DNA of 38,028 nt, taken from the NCBI GenBank assembly GCA_018711185.1, contig DVIQ01000089.1, positions 1 to 38,028 on the forward strand, written 5' to 3'. The notes under the pieces were generated by a model. The model had not been told where the DNA came from and ran no database searches. It saw only the letters and a list, made by a program, of their open reading frames with translations. This DNA comes from Candidatus Limivivens intestinipullorum (GTDB lineage Bacteria; Bacillota; Clostridia; Lachnospirales; Lachnospiraceae). Both the position numbers and the translations under genes were made by a program. Shown here piece by piece: positions 24,193-30,697 of the stretch; position 1 is the first letter of the stretch; each line of letters starts with the position of its first letter.

Positions 24193-24973
24193 AACGTTTC
24201 CCCTCCATTTCCGGAACAGCCTTTAAAAGCTGCTTTGTATACTCGCTGCGAGGATGCGAAAGAATCGTTTCCCTGCCCCCTGCGTCCACGGTTTTTCCGT
24301 TTTTCATGACAATCAGGCGGTCAGACATATAAGCTGCCAGCCCCAGGTTATGGGTTACAATCAGAATCGATGTCTGATACGCTTCTCTGAGTTCCATCAT
24401 CTGTCGGACAATCTGCGCCTGGGTCGTCACATCCAGGGCACTGGTGGGCTCGTCGGCCAGAAGAAGCCTTGGCGAAAAAGTCATCGCCATGGCGATGCCC
24501 ACTCTCTGACGCATCCCGCCGCTTAGCTGAAACGGGTAGCTTTTCATAATCCGTTCCCCGTTTGGAAGCCGCATCCGCTCCAGCATATCCGCTCCCCGCC
24601 TCCATGCTTCCTTTCTGGAAAGCTTCTGGTGCGCCCGGATATACTCTGTATACTGGCTTCCGATTCTGCGAATGGGATTGATCATTGCGCCGGAATCCTG
24701 AAAAATCATGGAAATATCCGTTCCCCGCAGGGCCCTCCATTCCTCTTTGGAACAGCCCGGAAGGGATTTTCCGTCGAAGAGGATATCTCCCCCCGTCACC
24801 CGGCCGCCGCCCGGAAGAAGGCCAAGAACCGCCCGGACAACCGAGGTCTTTCCGCTTCCGCTTTCGCCCACAATGCCGATAATCTCTCCCTGCTTCATCT
24901 CAAGGCTAAAATTTTCAACAGCAGGTTCCTTACTGTTTCCGTATTGTACGGAAAGATTCTGAATACTGAGCAT
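24182..24973 (-). CDS. ABC transporter ATPase, OppD/NikD type
   Basis: First nucleotide-binding subunit, 263 residues. Walker A is GESGSGKTS, the signature is SGGMRQRVGIAMAM, Walker B is LLLADEPTSALDVT, and THN follows. It is shorter than OppD proteins and ends soon after PRSEYTKQLLKAVPEM, so it lacks the C-terminal Cys-cluster extension; NikD-type subunits are similarly short. The ATG at 24973 has GGAGGG 3-4 nt upstream and fits the usual N-terminus (MLSIQNLSVQYG). It follows the binding-protein gene after 148 nt containing two stem-loops. Confidence 0.92.
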   Translation of the reverse strand: MLSIQNLSVQYGNSKEPAVENFSLEMKQGEIIGIVGESGSGKTSVVRAVLGLLPGGGRVTGGDILFDGKSLPGCSKEEWRALRGTDISMIFQDSGAMINPIRRIGSQYTEYIRAHQKLSRKEAWRRGADMLERMRLPNGERIMKSYPFQLSGGMRQRVGIAMAMTFSPRLLLADEPTSALDVTTQAQIVRQMMELREAYQTSILIVTHNLGLAAYMSDRLIVMKNGKTVDAGGRETILSHPRSEYTKQLLKAVPEMEGKRFVP

Positions 24974-25026
24974 AATCCCTCCATCCGGCCGCCGCGCCGC
25001 TTCCTGCTTCCTTACTCTGAAAGTCT

Positions 25027-25052
25027 GCCGCCGAATAGGCGGCATGTATTCA
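25027..25052 (+). repeat. 26-bp hairpin repeat, copy 1 (plus orientation)
   Basis: A GCCGCC-GAATA-GGCGGC hairpin with the tail ATGTATTCA. The same 26-bp element, with two substitutions, occurs in opposite orientation at 28570-28595 before the permease gene. Copy 1 lies between the binding-protein and ATPase genes. Confidence 0.7.
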
Positions 25053-25063
25053 GGGATGCCAAG

Positions 25064-25114
25064 TACGCCCGCCAGGCTTTTCCGGGAAGGTGGAACGCCT
25101 GCCCCGCGGGCGTA
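25064..25114 (-). other. Strong intercistronic stem-loop after the binding-protein gene
   Basis: TACGCCCGC (25064-25072) pairs perfectly with GCGGGCGTA (25106-25114), and inside it CAGGC pairs with GCCTG. There is no T-run. Such hairpins after a binding-protein gene often protect its mRNA so that the protein is made in excess over the ATPases. Confidence 0.6.
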
Positions 25115-25121
25115 TGCAGGT

Positions 25122-26696
25122 TTACTCTGCGGGCGTGATCTCTGAAGTCAGCCAATAATAATCCGCTATACCGATCGAAGCGTTTTCAATGGCCTTTGAG
25201 CTGCACATGGAACTGGTATAATAGCCATGTACAATCGCCACGCCGTCATCCAGCAGAATCTGCTGGAGCTGCCGGATGTCCTCTTTTCTCTGATCGGTAT
25301 CCAGTTCCGCCAGAAGGGACTCATAGACAGCGTCGTACTCCTCATTGGCATAGCGGCCGAAATTGCTCTCGGACTTTGAATACCAGTTCCCCAGAAAGTC
25401 CGTGGGGTCCCCTGTCCCCACCGTAATCCAGTTCTGATCGCCCAAATCGTACTCCCCGGCGGAAATCAGGTTCCAGTTCGTATCCGCGTCCGTTGTCTGG
25501 ATGGTCACACCGATTCCGATCTGGCTCAGATATACCTGCACCGCCTGGGCAAAATCGCTGAGATTCCGGTTTGTATAGGTGACATAATTCAGGTTTATGT
25601 TTTCCCCGTCCAGCTCCCGGACGCCGTCCCCATCCGTGTCCACGATGCCGGCCTCATCCAGAAGGGCCTTCGCGGCCTCCGGGTCATAACTGTAAGGATT
25701 TGTCAGCTCCTCATAGCCGTAATCCAGGGCGGAGGGCAGGATGGAATAGCCAGGAATATACATGCCGCCCACTGTTATATTGCACATGGTGTCATGGTCC
25801 AGAGCCATCTGCACCGCCTGGCGAAGCGTTTCGTTGCCAAGAATCCCGTCCATATTCAGAAAGGCGAATCCGGTGCGGGCGCTGGAAGCCCTGGACACGG
25901 TAAACTGATCCGGCATAGCCTCAATCTGAGCCAGCGCGCTGGCAGACGTAATGTTCTCCACCATATCCACGTCTCCGTTCTGGAGGGCCATGGCCTTTGT
26001 GGTATCATCATCTACAAAGGTGATCTGTACGTTCTCGAAGGGAACGTCTCCATTCCAATAATATTCATTTGCAGACATCAGCACGTACTGATCCGCCGCG
26101 AATTCCTCCACCACGTAGGGGCCGGTTCCCGAAGGGCCCTCCTCTCCGATATTCTTCCCCGCTTCCTCCTCTGATACGTCGATAATACAGAAGCAGGGGT
26201 ACGCCAGTCTCCCTGTAAGATCCGCGTAGGGCTTTGAGGTGACAATGGTCACTGTTCCCGCCTCGTCGTCGGCGGTCATACTTTCGTACTCCATATATGT
26301 GCGCGGAGTAGCCGCTCCCGTTCCGCCCTTTTCCGGGTCTGTTTCGTCGTAGACTCTCTGAATGGAAGCCACGACAGCGCTTGGGGTCACGGCATTCCCA
26401 TTTGAGAACCGGACCCCCTCCCGGATATGGAACGTCCAGGTCAGGTGATCCTCTGAAACCTCATAAGAATCGCACAGGTAGGGCTCCGCCTCCATGTTTT
26501 CATTAAAACGGAACAAACATTCCCCGATGCCGTACCGTGTCAGGCACCAGCTGCTGTTTGTGAGAACCGCGGGATCCAGGGTATCCGCATAGCTGAAGCA
26601 GCCGAAATTTAATGTATCGCCGGCTGCCGCCGCGCTCATTCCGGCGAGGGCCGTTCCCATGGCCAGAGCCGCTGCCGCGAAAAACTGTTTTCTCAT
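25122..26696 (-). CDS. Extracellular solute-binding protein, family 5 (OppA/DppA/NikA type)
   Basis: Substrate-binding component of 524 residues. Signal peptide MRKQFFAAAALAMGTALAGMSAAAAG, then family-5 hallmarks: LTWTFHIREGVRFSNG, GTGPYVVEEF, LRQAVQMALDHDTM, and YDPEAAKALLDEAGI. There is no lipobox Cys near the cleavage site, which is unusual for a Gram-positive binding protein. A calcium-loop-like stretch DTDGDGVREL near 345 is common in clostridial members. AGGAGGAAGAAG precedes the ATG at 26696. Family 5 binds peptides, nickel complexes, opines or sugars. Because the operon is behind a cobalamin riboswitch, cobalt/nickel or a related complex is the favoured substrate; this is inferred. 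Confidence 0.9.
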   Translation of the reverse strand: MRKQFFAAAALAMGTALAGMSAAAAGDTLNFGCFSYADTLDPAVLTNSSWCLTRYGIGECLFRFNENMEAEPYLCDSYEVSEDHLTWTFHIREGVRFSNGNAVTPSAVVASIQRVYDETDPEKGGTGAATPRTYMEYESMTADDEAGTVTIVTSKPYADLTGRLAYPCFCIIDVSEEEAGKNIGEEGPSGTGPYVVEEFAADQYVLMSANEYYWNGDVPFENVQITFVDDDTTKAMALQNGDVDMVENITSASALAQIEAMPDQFTVSRASSARTGFAFLNMDGILGNETLRQAVQMALDHDTMCNITVGGMYIPGYSILPSALDYGYEELTNPYSYDPEAAKALLDEAGIVDTDGDGVRELDGENINLNYVTYTNRNLSDFAQAVQVYLSQIGIGVTIQTTDADTNWNLISAGEYDLGDQNWITVGTGDPTDFLGNWYSKSESNFGRYANEEYDAVYESLLAELDTDQRKEDIRQLQQILLDDGVAIVHGYYTSSMCSSKAIENASIGIADYYWLTSEITPAE

Positions 26697-26712
26697 CTTC
26701 TTCCTCCTCCTG

Positions 26713-26727
26713 ACGCGTCTTCCGCGT
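26713..26727 (-). other. Small hairpin before the binding-protein ribosome site
   Basis: ACGCG-(5)-CGCGT at 26713-26727, in the 78-nt gap after the second permease gene. Together with the stem-loop at 25064-25114 it brackets the binding-protein message and may mark its 5' end after processing. Confidence 0.4.
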
Positions 26728-26774
26728 CCTATAGACAAATTTAAAATTTCTGCCGCAAATTTTCTCCGCTGTAC

Positions 26775-27602
26775 TCATTCGTTTCTCGGATCCAGCATAT
26801 CTCTTAAACTGTCCCCCAGAAGATTAAACACAACAACTACCAGGACAATCGCAAGGCCCGGAAACAGCATCAGCCAGGGAGCCGTCTGCATATAGGCTCT
26901 GCCCTCGTTCAGCATCAGCCCCCATTCGGGAACCGGCGGCTGGGCACCAAACCCCAGGAAAGACAATCCCGCCAGTTCCAGGATCATGGTTCCGATATCC
27001 GTAGCTCCGGTAACGATCAGAGTCGGAATCACATTGGGCAGCATATATCTCCATAGAATATGCCAAGTGGTGGAGCCCGTGAGCCTGGCAGCCGCCACGA
27101 AGTCACGGTTCTTCATTTTCAGAACAAGGCTCCTGGCCAGTCTGGCGTACTTGGTCCAGCTTACAATGGCAATGGCGATCACTCCATTAACGATGCCGGC
27201 CCCCATAATGCCGGCCACGGCAATGGCAAGAACCATTCCCGGAAAGGCGATCATCATATCCGAAATCCGCATAATCACCGAATCCACCATTCCGCCGAAA
27301 TAGCCTGCCGCAACGCCTGCCATGGTGCCGAAAACAGAGATGACCGCCACCAGAAAGAGAGCGGCGGCAAGAGACGTGCGGGTCCCGAAAATCACTCTGG
27401 AAAACAAATCCCGGCCAAGCTTGTCCGTGCCGAACCAGTGGGCCGCGCTGGGCGCCTGCACCGCGTCCGTCATAACTGCCTCATAGGGGTCATAGGGCGC
27501 AATCCAGGGCGCAAAAACCGCCACCGCGACGATTGCCAGAGCCAGCGCCGCGAATACGGCAAAGGATTTGTTCTTTTTCAGAAAAACACCAGCCTGCTTC
27601 AT
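26775..27602 (-). CDS. ABC transporter permease, OppC/NikC type
   Basis: A 275-residue membrane subunit with an N-terminal helix (FAVFAALALAIVAVAVFAPWIA) and the OppC-type stretch HWFGTDKLGRDLFSRVIFGTR. The EAA-loop for coupling to the ATPases reads DFVAAARLTGSTTWHILWRYMLPN. SFLGFGAQPPVPEWGLML is the typical C-terminal motif. The start codon overlaps the stop of the preceding permease gene (ATGA), a sign of translational coupling. Confidence 0.93.
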   Translation of the reverse strand: MKQAGVFLKKNKSFAVFAALALAIVAVAVFAPWIAPYDPYEAVMTDAVQAPSAAHWFGTDKLGRDLFSRVIFGTRTSLAAALFLVAVISVFGTMAGVAAGYFGGMVDSVIMRISDMMIAFPGMVLAIAVAGIMGAGIVNGVIAIAIVSWTKYARLARSLVLKMKNRDFVAAARLTGSTTWHILWRYMLPNVIPTLIVTGATDIGTMILELAGLSFLGFGAQPPVPEWGLMLNEGRAYMQTAPWLMLFPGLAIVLVVVVFNLLGDSLRDMLDPRNE

Positions 27603-28549
27603 CCTTCTACCTGCCTTTTCTCCCGTATTCTGGGATCCGCAAAATTATAGCAAAAATCAACCGCCAGATTAAGCGCCATATAAATGAGAGCAACCCACAA
27701 TACATATCCCTGAATCAACGGATAATCCATGGCGGTAATTGCTGATACAGCCAAATTTCCCAGCCCCGGATAAGAAAAAATCACTTCCACCACTGCCGTC
27801 CCCCCAAGAAGGGAACCCAGGGAAAGGCCCAGCAGCGTAATCAGCGGAAACAGGGCGTTTGGAAACACATGTCGCCATAAAATCACCCGTTCCTTCATGC
27901 CTCTGGCCCGGGCGCCGGTCACATAGTCCTGATTCAGCTCCTCCAGCACCGCCGCCCGCACCTGGCGGATATACCTTGAGGACATGGCAAACGCCAGGGT
28001 CACGGCCGGAAGAATCATTTTCTCGAATCCCGTTCCAATGGAAAGCACCGGCACCAGTTTCAGCTGCATTGCCACCACGTACAAAAGCAGAAGCCCCACC
28101 CAGAAATTCGGCATGGACACCCCCAGAAACGTAATGCCGCGGATCAGGTAATCCACCGGTTTGTTCTTCCATACAGCCGCCGCCACCCCCGCCGGCAGGG
28201 AAACCGCCAGCATCAGCGCAAGCGACAGCAGGGCCAGGCGGACCGTTGGAAACAGCCGATCCAGCAGAAGCTCCGCCACAGGCTTGTGCTGCGAATAGGA
28301 GGTGCCAAAATCACCATGCAGGCAGTCGGAAAGCCAGTTCCAGTACTGAACCAGCATCGGCTCATTCAGCCCCAGCTCTTCCCTCGTCTGCTCAAGGACC
28401 TCCTCACTTGGCATGGTTCCGGTGGCCGCGTACATGGAGCGGACCGGATCTCCCGGGGCCAGGTAGGTCAGGCAGAAAGTAAAAAAGCTGATCCCCACCA
28501 GAACAATCAGGATTTGAAAAAGCCTCCTGATCAGCTGTTTTTTACTCAT
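27599..28549 (-). CDS. ABC transporter permease, OppB/NikB type
   Basis: A 316-residue membrane subunit, first gene of the transporter operon. It has the N-terminal helix ILIVLVGISFFTFCLTYLAPGDP typical of OppB/DppB/NikB, the second conserved region LNEPMLVQYWNWLSDCLHGDFG, and the EAA loop DYVTGARARGMKERVILWRHVFPN. GGGGAGG lies about 11 nt before the ATG at 28549. Upstream are a hairpin repeat, a terminator and a cobalamin riboswitch on the same strand, so high cobalamin should switch off this gene and those after it. Confidence 0.93.
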   Translation of the reverse strand: MSKKQLIRRLFQILIVLVGISFFTFCLTYLAPGDPVRSMYAATGTMPSEEVLEQTREELGLNEPMLVQYWNWLSDCLHGDFGTSYSQHKPVAELLLDRLFPTVRLALLSLALMLAVSLPAGVAAAVWKNKPVDYLIRGITFLGVSMPNFWVGLLLLYVVAMQLKLVPVLSIGTGFEKMILPAVTLAFAMSSRYIRQVRAAVLEELNQDYVTGARARGMKERVILWRHVFPNALFPLITLLGLSLGSLLGGTAVVEVIFSYPGLGNLAVSAITAMDYPLIQGYVLWVALIYMALNLAVDFCYNFADPRIREKRQVEG

Positions 28550-28569
28550 TCTCGATCAATTCCTCCCCA

Positions 28570-28595
28570 TGAATACATACCGCCTATCCGGCGGC
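28570..28595 (-). repeat. 26-bp hairpin repeat, copy 2 (minus orientation)
   Basis: On the minus strand GCCGCC-GGATA-GGCGGT, then ATGTATTCA. It matches 25027-25052 at 24 of 26 positions in inverted orientation. It lies in the permease leader, just upstream of the ribosome site. Confidence 0.7.
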
Positions 28596-28616
28596 GGGTT
28601 TTCAGGTTTTCAGTGT

Positions 28617-28641
28617 AAAAAAAATACGCCTTCCGGCGTAT
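28617..28641 (-). terminator. Riboswitch expression-platform terminator
   Basis: On the minus strand ATACGCC-GGAA-GGCGTAT is followed by seven T. It lies about 70 nt after the conserved cobalamin aptamer 3' end and before the first permease gene, so ligand binding probably favours termination here. Confidence 0.85.
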
Positions 28642-28699
28642 AACGATACAATGCTGACTAAAACATAAAGCTCATCCCATACACCGTAAGAATCACTCT

Positions 28700-28865
28700 T
28701 CCAAGCTCCAGCAGGTCTCCTGACTTAAGTTCATCATTTTCCGCGTCTTCCCGCTTTCGCAGTGACATCTCTGCGGAAAACTCCCTATCACAGTGACGGG
28801 ATCGTACCGGATTTCCACCGGTTTCCCTTTTCATCCCATATTACTGGGAACTGCAGCTCCTTAGA
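28700..28865 (-). ncRNA. Cobalamin riboswitch aptamer
   Basis: On the minus strand the conserved elements occur in order. The GGGAAACCGGTGGAAATCC block is at 28827-28809. Then come CCCGTCACTGTGA, a second TCACTG-containing stem region, GCGGGAAGACG, GATGAA, and the signature GTCAGGAGACCTGC at 28724-28711. This order and these sequences are specific to the class of RNA that binds adenosyl- or methylcobalamin. It sits between a promoter and a terminator, ahead of the Opp/Nik-type operon. The outer boundaries are approximate because I could not fold P1 with certainty. Confidence 0.93.
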
Positions 28866-28894
28866 TTACTCTGAATATCTGATTTACTTAAAAA

Positions 28895-28923
28895 GCTTAA
28901 CATATACTTCCCGTATCTGTCAA
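28895..28923 (-). promoter_or_regulatory. Candidate promoter of the riboswitch-transporter operon
   Basis: On the minus strand a perfect TTGACA (28923-28918) lies 17 bp from TTAAGC (28900-28895), a poor -10 preceded by an extended TATG. Transcription would start near 28888, just before the aptamer. Confidence 0.5.
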
Positions 28924-29156
28924 TCCTTTTCTTCGCCTCCTGGCGCCCCATACCTTGTGATACAGCACATCCACGGACAAATCGTCATTGACAACAGGTT
29001 TTCTAGTGAACCTTGTCTGCGACATGGTACAAAACAAACGAAAAGCCGCGTTTCTGGTAAATGCCCGGTATCTAAGCTCCTCTGCCACCACCGGCCCGTA
29101 TAAGTCTGGCGTGCGTACTCGGGCATACCACCTGTCCGACGGCGGACTTTTGCGGC
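28924..29156. other. Stretch without a recognisable gene
   Basis: Between the riboswitch promoter and the bidirectional terminator I find no convincing gene. An open minus-strand frame through most of it has no family resemblance and starts inside the terminator. GTCCG-ACGG-CGGAC then TTTT at about 29135-29151 is a small terminator-like hairpin on the plus strand. The stretch may hold decayed mobile DNA. Confidence 0.35.
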
Positions 29157-29204
29157 AAAAACCCCTCCGCAACCGTGCCAAAGGCCCGCGCAGAGGGGTT
29201 TTTC
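29157..29204. terminator. Bidirectional terminator downstream of the DUF2500 gene
   Basis: ACCCCTC (29161-29167) pairs with GAGGGGT (29193-29199), flanked by AAAA on the left and TTTTT on the right. It gives a U-tract on either strand. It serves the minus-strand gene at 29225-29599. Confidence 0.8.
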
Positions 29205-29224
29205 TTTGTTCTCTTTTCATTTAC

Positions 29225-29599
29225 TTACTGTCCTCCAAAAGAAATACTTTCTCTCTGGAATCCCACATACTTATTCCCCTGAAGGGTCAGCCGCCCCGTA
29301 TCATTTTCCAATATCAGGGAGTATTCCCGATCCGGTATTTCCAATTCAATTCGGTCTCCGCTTTCCACCTCAAAGGTCGCGTAAAAGATCTCCGACGGCC
29401 CATGCGTAAAAAAACTTCGCTCTCTTTTTTCCTTCACACTCTCTTTTCGCTTTCCCACCAGCACCGCATCCACTGTCAGTACCGGAGCATCCGTAGTCTT
29501 TTTCCACTGGGCCGCTCCCTGCATCGCCTGGTAGAGAAATACGCAAAAGACAACGCAAAGCACAATCACCACAATCATCGCCGCAGCCACAAAAAACAT
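29225..29599 (-). CDS. DUF2500-family membrane-anchored protein
   Basis: A 124-residue protein with one N-terminal membrane helix (MFFVAAAMIVVIVLCVVFCVFLYQ) and a small beta domain outside or inside. The ending, FYATFEVESGDRIELEIPDR then REYSLILENDTGRLTLQGN and KYVGFQR, matches the DUF2500 pattern (YVTFE..GDR.E..V..REY..L..GD.G.L.FQG.R.LGF). Its function is not known. The start at 29599 puts the helix at the N-terminus; GGGG lies about 11 nt upstream. It has its own terminator and no operon partners. Confidence 0.8.
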   Translation of the reverse strand: MFFVAAAMIVVIVLCVVFCVFLYQAMQGAAQWKKTTDAPVLTVDAVLVGKRKESVKEKRERSFFTHGPSEIFYATFEVESGDRIELEIPDREYSLILENDTGRLTLQGNKYVGFQRESISFGGQ

Positions 29600-29800
29600 A
29601 TCTGATTCATCCCCTTCAATTTCGATTTTCGAAGTCCCCCCCTTTGCCGTTTTTTCATTATAGCAGAGAAACCTTTGTTCTACTGTCAATTCCGCTTAAA
29701 AAAACATTAAGTGTTTCTTAAAATATCAGTTCAAGAAATAGCTTAAAATAAGATTTTTTGTACACTTCCAAGGTTCCCACGACATTCCCTTTCTTCAGCT

Positions 29801-30136
29801 TTACACGGCCGCCGAACATTTTCCTGATCTTCCGCTTCGCGGAAGCTGTCCTTTTTTGCTCTTACGCATTGGTTTTTCCTCCTTTACACTGAGCTTATCC
29901 CGCATTATGTCCGCCTTCTCCTGCTCTTCTATATACTTCCGTATTGTGGCTTCGTTTAATCCCACAGTACTCACATAGTATCCTTCCGACCAGAAATGAC
30001 GATTCCCAAACTTATATTTTAAGTTTGCGTGTCTGTCAAACATCATTTGTGCGCTTTTCCCCTTTAAATATCCCATAAACGAGAATACAGGGTCTATCCG
30101 ACCCATTATTAAGAAGAAAACCGGCCCCTGCGCCAA
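29801..30136 (-). pseudogene. IS200/IS605-type TnpA transposase remnant, 5'-truncated
   Basis: The stretch SFMGYLKGKSAQMMFDRHAN, LKYKFGNRHFWSEGYYVSTV and GLNEATIRKYIEEQEKADIM is the C-terminal half of IS200-family TnpA (Y1 HUH transposase), including the helix that carries the catalytic tyrosine. The N-terminal half with the HUH motif is missing: homology starts abruptly near 30083, and the bases before it belong to the neighbouring terminator. The last residues (KSKKGQLPRSGRSGKCSAAV) look unrelated and include a CTTCCGC-GAA-GCGGAAG hairpin. It cannot mobilise itself; it is debris of an old insertion. Confidence 0.88.
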
Positions 30137-30151
30137 CAGGAACCGGTTTTT
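30117..30151. terminator. Terminator downstream of the holin-like gene
   Basis: AAAACCGG (30117-30124) pairs with CCGGTTTT (30143-30150), with inner CCTG/CAGG. T-tracts lie on both sides, so it can act on either strand. The minus-strand holin-like gene ends 16 nt away. Confidence 0.8.
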
Positions 30152-30166
30152 CTGCTTTGTTGCCGT

Positions 30167-30409
30167 TCAGACTTCCTTTTCCGTCTCCACTGGCACCTCC
30201 GGAAGTCCCGCGGCGCTGGTCGCCAGGGAAATCATTCCGGAAAGAGCTGTAGCGGAGCCAAGCATCACCCAGTCCACGGAGCCCAGGACCGTGGCGGAAC
30301 CCACGGACGCCAGAAACGTCTGGGCCATGGTCCGGACAGCCCGGACCGCCGCCGCTTTAAGCCACTTCTTCGTGTTGACCGACATTTTAAAAACACAGTT
30401 CTGAAACAT
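30167..30409 (-). CDS. Phage holin-like protein (r1t type), orphan
   Basis: An 80-residue protein. TKKWLKAAAVRAVRTMAQTF, then VGSATVLGSVDWVMLGSATA and LSGMISLATSAAGLPEVP match the r1t-type holin family (two membrane helices, charged ends, usual length about 75-80). Holins make the membrane lesions that let phage endolysins reach the wall. AGGAGGG lies 6 nt before the ATG at 30409. There is no endolysin or other phage gene nearby, so it is either a prophage leftover or a domesticated holin. An IS4 element starts 77 nt upstream and may have cut it off from its promoter. Confidence 0.8.
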   Translation of the reverse strand: MFQNCVFKMSVNTKKWLKAAAVRAVRTMAQTFLASVGSATVLGSVDWVMLGSATALSGMISLATSAAGLPEVPVETEKEV

Positions 30410-30478
30410 CGCATTCCCTCCTGCATACAGTTTATGCCATTTTCAGGAAAAGGTGCTTTTTATGTAACGGTTCAGCAG

Positions 30479-30486
30479 GGCCTGAA
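30479..30486. repeat. Target-site duplication, left copy
   Basis: GGCCTGAA directly adjoins the left inverted repeat of the IS4 element. The same 8 bases occur at 32234-32241. Confidence 0.88.
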
Positions 30487-30697
30487 CCAATGTCAGTTAG
30501 TTAAGAATGTGACCTGCTCGAAAAGGGATACAGATTCCTTCTTCATGGGAGAATGGATGGTAGTCTGCCCAATAAATGCAATAATAGAGCGTATTGCTGA
30601 TATGTAAATGGCATTTGGGGCTAAAAAAGCGTATGACAAACAGACAGGAATTGCACCTGTCAAAAAAAGCAGTATACTGTTAACAGCAGCCTGGTGG

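Noticed and set aside
22957..24309. A 450-codon plus-strand open frame
   Set aside because: It is antisense to the clear OppF-type ATPase gene, has no family resemblance, and is an artefact of GC-rich codon use.
28897..29220. A 107-codon minus-strand open frame
   Set aside because: It starts inside the bidirectional terminator, runs into the riboswitch promoter and resembles nothing; possibly decayed DNA.
30643..30668. Terminator for the transposase gene (GACAGG/CCTGTC stem)
   Set aside because: On the coding (minus) strand the seven T lie before the stem rather than after it, so it is not an intrinsic terminator for that gene.
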